Positions 7,925 through 17,362 are shown, counted from the stretch's first letter. The stretch is DNA of 38,394 nucleotides from a bacterium (GCA_027490575.1 JAIXXV010000002.1:1-38394), one strand, 5' to 3'. Made by a program: numbers and translations. Notes: generated by a model not told the origin, from the sequence alone.

Positions 7925-8842
7925 ATGCAATCAAATGTAATCTCCTCAAGTGATATTGACCGTGGTCTTGTTGATGGAATAATCCTTGTATATAAGGACA
8001 GGGGAGAAACTCCTCTGGAGGTTTTAAATAAACTAAAGGCCAGGTTTTCCACTTTGACAAATGTGCCACTTAGCTATGCTGGGCGACTTGACCCATTGGC
8101 TTCAGGACTTATGCTGGTGCTTTCTGGTAATTTCAATAAACGTAGGGGCGAGTTTTTAGGATTGGACAAGACATATATTGTAGAGTTTCTACTAGGTGTA
8201 TCAACTGATACAGGAGATTTGATGGGGTTGATTGATGAAGAAACCGTCGCGCAAGCTGGCGCACAGAATAGCGATTCGACTAAAGAAGAAGCTGGCGCAC
8301 AGACCGGCAAAATTATTGATGAGGAAAAGATAAAGAAAGTATTAAAATCATTGAAAGGAAAATACGATATGCCATACCCAATGTTTTCATCAAAAACAGT
8401 CGATGGTAAGCAACTTCATCAATGGGCGAGGGAAGGTGTCACAGAGGGTGGTGTAGCTGGGCTAGAGATACCAATGCAAAAAGCTGATATTAAAGATATC
8501 GAATATTTAGGAACTAGAATGGCTGATAGACTTGAAATTGCAGGAACAGCAATAGAGCTTATATCTGGTGTATCAGGCGACTTCAGGCAAAAAGAAATCA
8601 TAAAGCAATGGACTGAGTTTAAAGAAAAAAATATTTCAGATGAAGCTAAAGATGAAGATGAAATAAATTTAAAAGAAAGATTTTTAATTGTAAAAGTCAA
8701 AGTTGATGTTGGTAGCGGTACATATATGAGGACATTAGCAAATACATTTGCAAAAAAGCTGGTAACATGTGGTCTGGCGTATTCTATCCATAGAGAAAAA
8801 GTTGAAGATATTAGTGTTGATCAAGCAATAATCATAGTTTAA
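7925..8842 (+). CDS. truB: tRNA pseudouridine-55 synthase
   Basis: This 305-residue TruB-family enzyme makes pseudouridine 55 in the tRNA T-loop. The start GIILVYKDRGETPLEVL (18-34) and the catalytic motif YAGRLDPLASGLM (51-63, catalytic Asp56) are clear. DKTYIVEFLLGVSTDTGD (81-98) is the expected second conserved block. The C-terminal VGSGTYMRTLAN motif is also typical. Two insertions stand out: an Ala/Gly/Gln/Glu-rich stretch around residues 105-127 encoded by more GC-rich DNA with an internal direct repeat, and an acidic loop near residues 230-250. Both are probably surface loops. No Shine-Dalgarno sequence is present. Confidence 0.95.
   Translation: MQSNVISSSDIDRGLVDGIILVYKDRGETPLEVLNKLKARFSTLTNVPLSYAGRLDPLASGLMLVLSGNFNKRRGEFLGLDKTYIVEFLLGVSTDTGDLMGLIDEETVAQAGAQNSDSTKEEAGAQTGKIIDEEKIKKVLKSLKGKYDMPYPMFSSKTVDGKQLHQWAREGVTEGGVAGLEIPMQKADIKDIEYLGTRMADRLEIAGTAIELISGVSGDFRQKEIIKQWTEFKEKNISDEAKDEDEINLKERFLIVKVKVDVGSGTYMRTLANTFAKKLVTCGLAYSIHREKVEDISVDQAIIIV
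8255..8303 (+). repeat. 13-bp direct repeat inside a truB insertion
   Basis: GCTGGCGCACAGA occurs at 8255-8267 and again at 8291-8303, 36 bp apart and in frame. It encodes AGAQ twice within a GC-rich loop that normal TruB proteins lack. Confidence 0.7.
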
Positions 8843-8915
8843 TTGTTTATTAGTTTAATTCGCCACTTTATAAAAATTTTATTTTTACATAATGTGAAAG
8901 TTGTATTGTCTGTAC

Positions 8916-9926
8916 ATGGCAGACATACCCGTAAAACAAAACAAGATACATATATATAAGAGAGATGATGTACCAGATATATCAATAGCTGATATCACTC
9001 CCGTCTTTAAGTCAAAAGGCGCAACTGGTTTTATTGATTATGTTGTTGAATACGCACTTTCTATAGATGCAAGCGATATACACATAGATCCTTTTCCCGA
9101 CTATTCTATGGTCAATATGCGGGTCAATGGATTTCTGAGGTCTGTATTCAAATTGCAAAAGAATCTAATACTAGAATGTATTGGACGTATAAAAATACTG
9201 GCAAAGTTGCGCACTGACATAAACAACAAGGCGCAGGATGGCCGATATGAGTTTATGTCACAAGAAAAAGAACGCATTGATATGCGTGTTTCTACCATGC
9301 CGACTTTCTACGGAGAGAATGCAGTGCTTAGGATACTTAGGCCATCCAAGCAAAGAGATTTAAGTCTAAATACACTAGGCATGGATGACACACAGGTCGG
9401 CACGCTCAATCGCTTTGTAGATAAACAACAAGGCCTGATACTGGTGGCAGGGTCCACTGGCTCTGGTAAAACTACAACTATATATGCATTTTGTAATCTC
9501 CTCATAAAAGCAAAGCGCAATGTGGTAACCGTGGAGGACCCAGTCGAATACCTAATAGACGGTGCAAGGCAAATACAGATAGCGGAAAGTTACTTTGGAT
9601 TTTCTGATGCTCTTAGGTCGGTACTAAGGCAAGATCCGGATGTCATTGTGGTAGGCGAGATTAGGGATTCAGAAACAGCACACCTAGCTTTTCGAGCCGC
9701 TCTTACTGGTCACCTTGTGATAGCAACCATACACGCTGAGGATTCATATGGTGTCAGAGATAGACTGGTGGACTTAGGAGTATCAGAATCCATGCTCACT
9801 CTTTTAAAACTTATCATATCACAAAAGCTCAAGCCTGTGACAGATGAAAAGCAAAAAGTCATATCCAGAAAAGCAGATTTTCACTTTTTGGATTTAACAA
9901 ATACTGATAATGATAAGCCACAGTAG
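8916..9926 (+). CDS. Short PilB/PilT/GspE-family secretion ATPase
   Basis: This 336-residue ATPase powers a type IV pilus or type II secretion-like machine. It has the N2-like region SDIHIDPF (53-60), Walker A GSTGSGKTT (179-187), the Asp box TVEDPVEY (205-212), Walker B VIVVGEIRD (243-251) and the His box TGHLVIATIH (264-273). PilB proteins are usually about 560 residues. This one lacks the N-terminal MshEN domain and stops shortly after SQKLKP, where PilB carries the CxxC zinc element, so it is nearer PilT in size. I chose ATG 8916; a TTG at 8901 would add five residues. It opens the pilus cassette, with pilC 82 nt downstream. Confidence 0.9.
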   Translation: MADIPVKQNKIHIYKRDDVPDISIADITPVFKSKGATGFIDYVVEYALSIDASDIHIDPFPDYSMVNMRVNGFLRSVFKLQKNLILECIGRIKILAKLRTDINNKAQDGRYEFMSQEKERIDMRVSTMPTFYGENAVLRILRPSKQRDLSLNTLGMDDTQVGTLNRFVDKQQGLILVAGSTGSGKTTTIYAFCNLLIKAKRNVVTVEDPVEYLIDGARQIQIAESYFGFSDALRSVLRQDPDVIVVGEIRDSETAHLAFRAALTGHLVIATIHAEDSYGVRDRLVDLGVSESMLTLLKLIISQKLKPVTDEKQKVISRKADFHFLDLTNTDNDKPQ

Positions 9927-10008
9927 TTATATATTGGTGTATTTGCGCGGACAGGTGGCACTAATGATAAGTCACAAAGAACGTAGAGAGAAAAATACTT
10001 AATGTAAA

Positions 10009-11058
10009 ATGAAAAAACAAAACTCCTTAATCATTCAAAAATATTTCAAATATGTATCGCTGTATCTTTCATCTGGACACAGTATTGACGACTCATTTAG
10101 AATTGCTTTAAAAAAGATTAAGGATAGGAGAGTCTGTAGACATTTTACTGATTTTGTAGAATCGCTTAGAGAAGGAAAAAGCATAGATGATGTACTCGAA
10201 GCACTCTTGAAGCAAGGTATCATAGACAGCACTGTATATGCACTTATACTTGTCGGTCACAAAAGTGCAAATCTACCACTGTCACTTATGGAGATATCAA
10301 AGTATTTGGAAAAGAACAATAGCTTCAAAAAATCACTAGTCGGTTCAATGATTTATCCTGCGGTTGTCATAGTATCCGCAAGTCTATCTGTACTATATAT
10401 AGTATATATCGTTCTGCCTAAAATACTCCCAATATTCAAATCCTTAAAGGCACCGCTCCCCAAGACGACAGAATATTTACTTCATTTTACGAGCCTTCTG
10501 TCTAAATATGGTCTTATATATTTCGTAGCTGTTATCTTTGTTATGGCAATAGTATTGGTTATATATATGTATAATGAAAATCTCAGAAAAACTTTGCACT
10601 TTTATGTCTACTTGATACCAGTACTTGGCAAGGTCATATTTTTATGCGATATGAGAAATCTGTCACTTTGTTTAGGTACATTATTGAAATCCAATATGAG
10701 CATCGTTGATAGTTTTGAGGTGGGGATATCATTTACAAAAAATCTTCATATCAAAGGTGCTCTGTTAGATATAAAGGCCGGTATTTCATCAGGGCAAAAC
10801 TTATCCAGCGCAATTACCGAAAAGCATTTACTTGCAAATGAGTTTAAGGACTTTGCAACTTTAGGTGAAGCTACAGGAACCATGGCAGAGTCATTTTTAG
10901 ACCTAAGCAATATATCTATGTACGAATATGAAGACGAAGTAAATAAAATATCAAAACTAGTTGAGCCTATCGCGCTTCTAATATCAGCAGGTCTTGTACT
11001 TACTGTTGCACTGTCTGTTATAAGCCCAATGTACATGTTAGTTAATTATGTAAATTAA
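10009..11058 (+). CDS. pilC: PilC/GspF-type inner-membrane platform protein
   Basis: This 349-residue protein is the polytopic membrane platform of a type IV pilus/type II secretion-like machine and binds the ATPase. It contains two repeated T2SSF domains. Membrane helices are at about 117-140 (following SMIYPAVV), 168-188 and 320-343. The signature after the first helix, KSLKAPLPKTT (144-154), matches the family's lpxxT loop. The second repeat contains the FATLGEATGTMAESF-type segment. It follows the ATPase gene on the same strand and precedes two prepilin genes, the first by 18 nt, which suggests one transcription unit. Confidence 0.93.
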   Translation: MKKQNSLIIQKYFKYVSLYLSSGHSIDDSFRIALKKIKDRRVCRHFTDFVESLREGKSIDDVLEALLKQGIIDSTVYALILVGHKSANLPLSLMEISKYLEKNNSFKKSLVGSMIYPAVVIVSASLSVLYIVYIVLPKILPIFKSLKAPLPKTTEYLLHFTSLLSKYGLIYFVAVIFVMAIVLVIYMYNENLRKTLHFYVYLIPVLGKVIFLCDMRNLSLCLGTLLKSNMSIVDSFEVGISFTKNLHIKGALLDIKAGISSGQNLSSAITEKHLLANEFKDFATLGEATGTMAESFLDLSNISMYEYEDEVNKISKLVEPIALLISAGLVLTVALSVISPMYMLVNYVN

Positions 11059-11076
11059 ACTTCTATTAAAAGACTG

Positions 11077-12471
11077 ATGGCAAAAAATAATTTTGAGAAA
11101 AAGCGCGGAATAAAATTCAACATAATATCCAGCACCAAACCATATGGATTCAGTATGATCGAAATACTACTTGTGGTATCTCTGTCTACTTTTCTCTTTA
11201 TGCCAATCATTACACTGCTATATAGTTTTTATAATGGCTTAAATCAAAACCATGATGATAGTGCCCATGAGGACATTTACTTATCTAAAAACACCAAGCT
11301 TACAAAATACAAAGAGGGGTTGATCTTGGTAAACCATCCTCTTGGTCAATATTCAAATGATAATAGTGATTGCCCTGTGATGGAAAAAATCGGTAAAGAT
11401 ATTGCGCTTAAAAATGAGCTTAAGTTTTCCTTAAAATCAATACCCTCAATAGACATAGGATTTCCGACGTCGACTCTGGCAACTGGTCTTAGTTTGATAG
11501 GTTCAAATATTATAACGTCTGTTGACTCTTCAAGTACTACACTTGAAGACATTATAGTTTATGGTTACGAAAATATGTCTCTACTTAGACGAAGTCTTGT
11601 TGATACTGGTCCTGGATATTTAGGTATAGCCTCAGACGGACACAGTCTTTATCTTGCAAACACTAGCGTCAATTCCCAGGCTCATTTGTTGGACGGTTTG
11701 TTTACCCAGGACTTGTTACGGGGCATTACTGGTGCTATCCAAAGAATTGATCCAGAGCTATCTAGTCCAACTGAAATTCTTAAAAGTTTTAAATTTCCAG
11801 GTGCAAACTCTAGTACTTCGCCCATAACAAAAAAGATTATAAAACATGGTGATTTACTTGTTGTTGGAACACAGAAAACTTCCTTAGATGAAATACATAT
11901 ATTTGATGCAAACACTGGAGTTTTGCTCTCATCTATAAATACTGAATATGGCATAAATGCCATGGCTATTTACGACAATCATTTGATAATACTTGGACCA
12001 CAAGATCCGGAGATTCAGATATATGACGTAAATAATCCAGCTCAACCTACCATTGTTAGTGAATATGATTTGAAAGGCGGGTCGGGGAATGGAAGGAGTA
12101 TCGGTATATTTGGAGAAAGGATGTATGTCGGCAGATCAAAAGGCGGTGAAGAGCTCATGGTTTTTGAGACAAAGAGTATTGGAGATGATTACAGGCTGGT
12201 GCAAGTGGCTAGTGAAAAAGTCGGACATAGTATTGACGTTCTCGTACCGCATAGAGATTTTGCTATGTTGTTCACATCAAATCAACATGGTGAAGTATAC
12301 ATAGCCAAGCTAGAAAAAGGTGTCACGGGTAAAAGTATTTCATTGGAAAATCTACCACTGAATCTCGAAGGTAGAGTTTCAGATTATGTATGTGTTGGTA
12401 ATGATATTGTCTTATCAATCCTTAATACCGAATACCCATTTGCAATATTAACTTATGAAAATGACAACTAG
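11077..12471 (+). CDS. Prepilin-like protein carrying a C-terminal beta-propeller
   Basis: This 464-residue protein joins a type IV prepilin start to a propeller. The leader is long and basic (1-24), ending YG before FSMIEILLVVSL. Cleavage would fall after Gly24 and leave Phe+1 and Glu+5 (residue 29), the classical prepilin pattern. The hydrophobic helix runs to about residue 50. Residues 170-464 show about six weakly similar blades; one, IQIYDVNNPAQPTIVSEYDL, fits the LVIVD repeat type, and others contain LVVG, MYVGR and VYIAK strands. Pilins are normally 120-180 residues, so the propeller is an extra exported head. It lies between pilC and a minor prepilin gene it overlaps by 17 nt. A tip adhesin role is inference. 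Confidence 0.78.
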   Translation: MAKNNFEKKRGIKFNIISSTKPYGFSMIEILLVVSLSTFLFMPIITLLYSFYNGLNQNHDDSAHEDIYLSKNTKLTKYKEGLILVNHPLGQYSNDNSDCPVMEKIGKDIALKNELKFSLKSIPSIDIGFPTSTLATGLSLIGSNIITSVDSSSTTLEDIIVYGYENMSLLRRSLVDTGPGYLGIASDGHSLYLANTSVNSQAHLLDGLFTQDLLRGITGAIQRIDPELSSPTEILKSFKFPGANSSTSPITKKIIKHGDLLVVGTQKTSLDEIHIFDANTGVLLSSINTEYGINAMAIYDNHLIILGPQDPEIQIYDVNNPAQPTIVSEYDLKGGSGNGRSIGIFGERMYVGRSKGGEELMVFETKSIGDDYRLVQVASEKVGHSIDVLVPHRDFAMLFTSNQHGEVYIAKLEKGVTGKSISLENLPLNLEGRVSDYVCVGNDIVLSILNTEYPFAILTYENDN

Positions 12472-12838
12472 ACATAATCGCAATTCTAAAAAAGGTATGA
12501 CAATCTTTGAGATTGTCATTTATGTAGCGCTTTTTTCAATATGCTTTAGCACTATTATGATGACAGTATTTTCTATGCAAAAAACAATACTTCGGATTTC
12601 AGAGAACAGAAAAGTGTCCATAGCAAACATGTACATATATGAGTATGTCAGGAACGCACTTCATGGAGACAAGGTCGTCACTGCAGAAGATATAAACACA
12701 TTTGCTAGAAAGATTTCTCCGTACATAGAGATCGGCACTTTTGAGATTGATAGTTTTGAAAAAATCCCACAAGACTATGTGGAACTTAAATACAAAGTTG
12801 ATAATAAATCTCAAGAAATAAAAATTGATATGATATAA
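12455..12838 (+). CDS. Minor prepilin-like protein
   Basis: This 127-residue protein has a type IV prepilin signal: a basic leader (residues 1-14, ending KKG) followed by MTIFEIVIYVALFS. Cleavage after Gly14 gives Met+1 and Glu+5 (residue 19). The hydrophobic helix spans about 15-43 and is followed by a small mixed alpha/beta head with no cysteines. The start overlaps the propeller-bearing prepilin by 17 nt, so the two are probably translated together and may assemble as adjacent minor pilins. It resembles PulJ/GspJ-like or GspI-like minor pseudopilins in layout, but I cannot assign a subtype. Confidence 0.82.
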   Translation: MKMTTRHNRNSKKGMTIFEIVIYVALFSICFSTIMMTVFSMQKTILRISENRKVSIANMYIYEYVRNALHGDKVVTAEDINTFARKISPYIEIGTFEIDSFEKIPQDYVELKYKVDNKSQEIKIDMI

Positions 12839-12839
12839 T
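12831..12839 (+). promoter_or_regulatory. Extended -10 for the coiled-coil gene
   Basis: TGaTATAAT overlaps the end of the preceding prepilin gene and lies 8 nt before the ATG at 12848, predicting a leaderless or 1-2 nt leader mRNA. Confidence 0.5.
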
Positions 12840-12847
12840 CAACGCAT

Positions 12848-13564
12848 ATGGTATATGGATATTCTGGAGGTGGTATAAGTTCTCAAAAAAGTGCACTTGG
12901 AAGTGATGCGTCTTCTTCTGAGAGACTTAGAATAGAAGCAGCAAGAAAAGAAAAAGATAGAGTTGAAAAACAAAGGGCGAAAGCTGCACTTGATGAAGCT
13001 AGAAAAAAGTACGAGCACAACAAGCTGGACATTTCGCATCGTGAGACTGAGATAAGACGTCTAAACACAGAGATAGCCAAAGCACAAAGAGACATACAAG
13101 ATGCAGAGATGGAGTTAAAAAACTCAGATAAAAAAGAGCATGATTCCAAGGTCAAAGTTGTTGATTATGAAAATCAGGTAAAAGAATTTGAAAGAAAGAT
13201 TCATGACACAAAGATTGAGTCAGACAAGAAGTCATATGAGCTAAGGCAGCATGAGATAGAGTTGCAAAGACTACAGCAAAAGATTATAGAGATCAAAAGA
13301 GATATTTCTGAGTATGGTTCTCGGATACTTTCAATAGGATTACAAATAAATCAACTTGAGTCGACTTCACATAAGTCAGCAGTGGACGCTGAAAGAGTCA
13401 AAAGTGAAAAGATGTACAAACAAAAAGATATAGACAATAAAACTCGAAGTCTGGATATCATAAAAGGTAAGCATGATAGGGAGGTTTCTGAAGTTAGTCG
13501 TTTGAAGACAGAAGTCTTGAGGCTTGAAATGGAGATAAAAAGTTTGGAACAGAAAGCCAAATAA
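12848..13564 (+). CDS. Coiled-coil protein at the end of the pilus cassette
   Basis: I do not recognise a family for this 238-residue protein. After a short Gly/Ser-rich head (MVYGYSGGGISS, then to about residue 23), it is almost entirely charged heptad-rich helix from about 25 to 238, broken near residues 155-165 (SEYGSRILSIG). It has no signal peptide, transmembrane segment or cysteine, so it is probably cytoplasmic and elongated. It directly follows the prepilin genes but has its own extended -10 promoter and a perfect terminator, so it can be expressed separately. A structural or scaffolding role near the pilus base is possible but only guilt by association. Confidence 0.75.
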   Translation: MVYGYSGGGISSQKSALGSDASSSERLRIEAARKEKDRVEKQRAKAALDEARKKYEHNKLDISHRETEIRRLNTEIAKAQRDIQDAEMELKNSDKKEHDSKVKVVDYENQVKEFERKIHDTKIESDKKSYELRQHEIELQRLQQKIIEIKRDISEYGSRILSIGLQINQLESTSHKSAVDAERVKSEKMYKQKDIDNKTRSLDIIKGKHDREVSEVSRLKTEVLRLEMEIKSLEQKAK

Positions 13565-13596
13565 AAACAACCCCATTAAAGATGGGGTTGTTTTTT
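13563..13596 (+). terminator. Strong rho-independent terminator
   Basis: A perfect stem CAACCCCAT / ATGGGGTTG with loop TAAAG is preceded by a run of A and followed by six T. It closes the pilus/coiled-coil region and may also act for the convergent enolase gene. Confidence 0.92.
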
Positions 13597-13630
13597 GTAC
13601 CACAGCGCGACTTTTGGAACAGCTTACAGT

Positions 13631-15070
<1,440 letters not shown>

Positions 15071-15109
15071 TTAAATTTATATTTTATTTATAATTAAAAT
15101 TACGGTGAC

Positions 15110-15118
15110 ATTGTATCA
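15110..15118 (-). promoter_or_regulatory. Putative extended -10 for enolase
   Basis: The minus strand reads TGaTACAAT here, predicting a leader of about 40 nt that is almost purely A and T. Confidence 0.4.
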
Positions 15119-15220
15119 CAAATTTTGGCAGATCTTTATAATATCTTTATTTTTCCTACATTTTAAGTGTGTAGACTTAAGTTATGGCAGGTATTATTAT
15201 ATAAATAAAAGCAACTAAAA

Positions 15221-15586
15221 ATGATAAAAAAAGACCAAAAAAATAGCCATATTTCACCAGAAATAGTTCACGAAAGTGATAAGGTTGTTACTGTTGGATT
15301 CCTTAGTCAGTATATGTCCGATTTCAAGGCTGATTTTAAAGCTGAGTTAATGGTTGATATTAAGATGCAAATCGATCCAATAAAGAGGGAGATTGAGGTT
15401 ATGAGAGAAGATATTGATATTATAAAAGCGGATCTCCAAGCTTTCAAAGAAGAGATGAGAGCGGGTATGGAAGATATGAGGTCAATGTTTAGGCATATTA
15501 TGAGATATATAGATGTAAATGAAGAGGATAAAGCGGTAACAAACAAGAGGTTAGACAGACTTGAATCAAGACTACTCTTAGCGTAG
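15221..15586 (+). CDS. Hypothetical small coiled-coil protein
   Basis: This 121-residue protein is not recognised as a named family. Residues 20-35 (VVTVGFLSQYMSDFKADFK) are followed by a long amphipathic helix to the end, with repeated charged heptads (IKREIEVMREDIDIIKADL). It has no cysteine, signal or membrane helix. The pattern resembles small phage- or CPR-type helical oligomers that form trimeric or tetrameric bundles. It is followed 9 nt later by the dihydrouridine synthase gene on the same strand, so the two are likely co-transcribed. Confidence 0.65.
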   Translation: MIKKDQKNSHISPEIVHESDKVVTVGFLSQYMSDFKADFKAELMVDIKMQIDPIKREIEVMREDIDIIKADLQAFKEEMRAGMEDMRSMFRHIMRYIDVNEEDKAVTNKRLDRLESRLLLA

Positions 15587-15595
15587 ACTGGCGAT

Positions 15596-16852
15596 ATGAG
15601 TGAAAGTAAAGCAAATGGCGACACGAGTGAAGTGGTGGCCGGTGACGGCAAAAAAGTAAATCTCGGGTTTTGGAAGAAACTACATGAAAAGGCAAAGTCG
15701 GAAAACCGACCTCTTTTTGTACTTGCTCCAATGGCAGACGTTACTGACTGCGCATTTAGACATGTCATAGCAAGGTATGGCAAACCTGATGTGATATGGA
15801 CTGAGTTTGTATCTGCTGATGGTATTATCCGCGCGACTCCTGAAGGTAAAGAGAAGTTGATGAAGGATTTGATCTATCATATAGAGAGTGATGACATGCC
15901 AGAAAGTACCAATAACCCATTTGCGAAAAATGCTAATGTCAGTGAAAGACCTATAGTCGCCCAGCTTTTTAGTTCACACCCTGAGTACATGGAAAAAGCA
16001 TGTCGACTTGTTGCAGAGCTTGGTTATGATGGCGTAGATATAAATATGGGTTGTCCGGATAAGAGTATTGAGAAGCAGGGATGCGGATCTGCAATGATAA
16101 AGACTCCAAAAGTTGCGCAGGAAATCATTGAGTCTGCAAAGAAGGGTGCAGTAAGATTCCCTCAAGAAAAGTTTGGTGATGATCCTGAATTGATCGCTAG
16201 ATATGAAGCAGGAGATACTGATGCTATGGTACACCTTCCAATATCAGTAAAGACTCGTATTGGTTACAATAAAAATGAATTGGAAACATGGCTACCTGCG
16301 CTTTTGTCTGCAAAGCCTGCTGTCATAACTATCCATGCTCGTACTAGAAAAGAAATGTCAAAAGTTCCAGCTAGATGGGAGCATGTGAAAAGGGCCGTTG
16401 AAATACGAGATGAGTTTTTTGCCAAGGCAGCGGAGGAAAAAACTGAAAGCGCTAATTCAGATTCTGACTTTGATAAAACTTTAATATTTGGAAATGGTGA
16501 CGTTGAGACCATTGAGCATGGTTTTGAAAAATACAATGAGACAAACACGGATGGTGTGATGATAGGGCGGGGAATATTTGGAAATCCATGGCTTTTTTCA
16601 GGTATATATAGTGCAGATCATAAATCACATATCCCTGACATTGAGGAAAAGCTAAGGGTTATGCTCGAGCATACATTTTTATATGAAAAGTATCTTGGTG
16701 GTACAAAAAGTTTTGCGATTATGAAGAAGCATTATAAGGCATATGTAAATGGTTTCGACGGTGCCAAAGAGTTGCGTGCAGAACTGATGGAAAAGGCTAG
16801 CTGTTTTGAGGAGGTGAGAGGTATCGTTGAGGGGTTTTTGAGTAATAATTAG
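15596..16852 (+). CDS. dus: tRNA-dihydrouridine synthase, enlarged
   Basis: This 418-residue flavoenzyme of the Dus family reduces uridines in the tRNA D-loop. The FMN-binding start FVLAPMADVTDCAFR (41-55) and the catalytic motif DINMGCPDKSIEKQGCGSAM (148-167, catalytic Cys153) are clear. VKTRIGY and the ITIHARTRKEMS segment complete the barrel, and GVMIGRGIFGNPW is the typical phosphate-binding end. Most Dus proteins are about 320-350 residues. The extra length comes from an N-terminal tail of about 38 residues and internal loops near 95-118 and 180-205. It is probably cotranscribed with the small coiled-coil gene in front. The subfamily (DusA/B/C) cannot be assigned from sight alone. Confidence 0.93.
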   Translation: MSESKANGDTSEVVAGDGKKVNLGFWKKLHEKAKSENRPLFVLAPMADVTDCAFRHVIARYGKPDVIWTEFVSADGIIRATPEGKEKLMKDLIYHIESDDMPESTNNPFAKNANVSERPIVAQLFSSHPEYMEKACRLVAELGYDGVDINMGCPDKSIEKQGCGSAMIKTPKVAQEIIESAKKGAVRFPQEKFGDDPELIARYEAGDTDAMVHLPISVKTRIGYNKNELETWLPALLSAKPAVITIHARTRKEMSKVPARWEHVKRAVEIRDEFFAKAAEEKTESANSDSDFDKTLIFGNGDVETIEHGFEKYNETNTDGVMIGRGIFGNPWLFSGIYSADHKSHIPDIEEKLRVMLEHTFLYEKYLGGTKSFAIMKKHYKAYVNGFDGAKELRAELMEKASCFEEVRGIVEGFLSNN

Positions 16853-16868
16853 TGACCCAGGGAATCGC

Positions 16869-16896
16869 TTGACAGATTTGTATATGTGTGTAATAT
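16869..16896 (+). promoter_or_regulatory. Consensus-like sigma70 promoter inside an inverted repeat
   Basis: TTGACA (16869-16874), a 16-bp spacer and TAATAT (16891-16896) form one of the strongest -35/-10 pairs in the window. It is flanked by GCTTGACAGAT (16867-16877) and ATCAGTCAAGC (16897-16907), complementary at 10 of 11 positions. No gene starts downstream; the transcript would enter the GC-rich non-coding block. Confidence 0.6.
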
Positions 16897-16902
16897 ATCA
16901 GT

Positions 16903-17311
16903 CAAGCCACAGTGAAATTGTTAATGATTTGGTAGCAACATATAAACCAAATCTGAGCCTAGAAACTCAGAATGCGAACAAATCAAGCACTTGAACTGTG
17001 GAGACACGGTTCTTTCAATGTGGTGAAAACGATGAAAACGAAACTCGGTATCCTCGAAATCAATAAATCTTCTTCTCCAACCTCCGCCCGCCGCATCAGC
17101 CCAGTGCCTGGCCACGCCGACTATACTTTGCCCATTTTGGGAATCGGCTCCGCCCTCCGCCTCGGCTAAGCGCTCTTAACCTCACGGACATGAGCGCTCG
17201 ATGCAACACAGCACATCGGAGCGCACGATTCAAGGTCGTGTAGCTCAAATCACATAAAACAAAAGAAAGGAAGCCCCGCGCCCTCTACCAGAGAGCGCGG
17301 GGTAATATTTT
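16903..17311 (+). ncRNA. Candidate structured non-coding RNA, family not identified
   Basis: This block has a strong promoter in front, a strong terminator at its end and no credible gene. It is far more GC-rich than its surroundings, especially 17080-17230. Visible structure includes a closing helix TGATTTG (16925-16931) with CAAATCA (17246-17252), a hairpin GAACTGTG-GAGA-CACGGTTC with a GNRA tetraloop (16993-17012), CTGAG/CTCAG (16953-16970), GCCGA/TCGGC around CCCA/TGGG (17116-17148), AGCGCTC/GAGCGCT (17169-17198) and a T-arm-like hairpin CACGA-TTCAAGG-TCGTG (17224-17240). Size and build would suit tmRNA or RNase P RNA, but I do not see the diagnostic conserved blocks of either, nor of SRP RNA. 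Weak open frames on both strands look accidental. Confidence 0.45.
17274..17311 (+). terminator. Strong rho-independent terminator
   Basis: A 13-bp stem with one mismatch (CCCCGCGCCCTCT / AGAGAGCGCGGGG) and a 3-nt loop is followed by TAATATTTTT. It ends the GC-rich transcript. A smaller hairpin CGCTCT/AGAGCG lies at 17334-17352. Confidence 0.85.
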
Positions 17312-17362
17312 TGTCTGGTTTTATTTTAAAAAACGCTCTATACAAAAGAGCGACAAAAACAT

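Noticed and set aside
16921-17169. Overlapping 60-65 codon open frames on both strands of the GC-rich block
   Set aside because: Neither resembles a protein domain, neither has a start signal, and the region has clear RNA-like features with promoter and terminator.
16903-17311. Assignment of the GC-rich block as tmRNA, RNase P RNA or SRP RNA
   Set aside because: I found no tmRNA 5' block or tag frame, no GAGGAAAGUCC-type RNase P block and no SRP GGAAGC/GCAGCC block. Left as unidentified.
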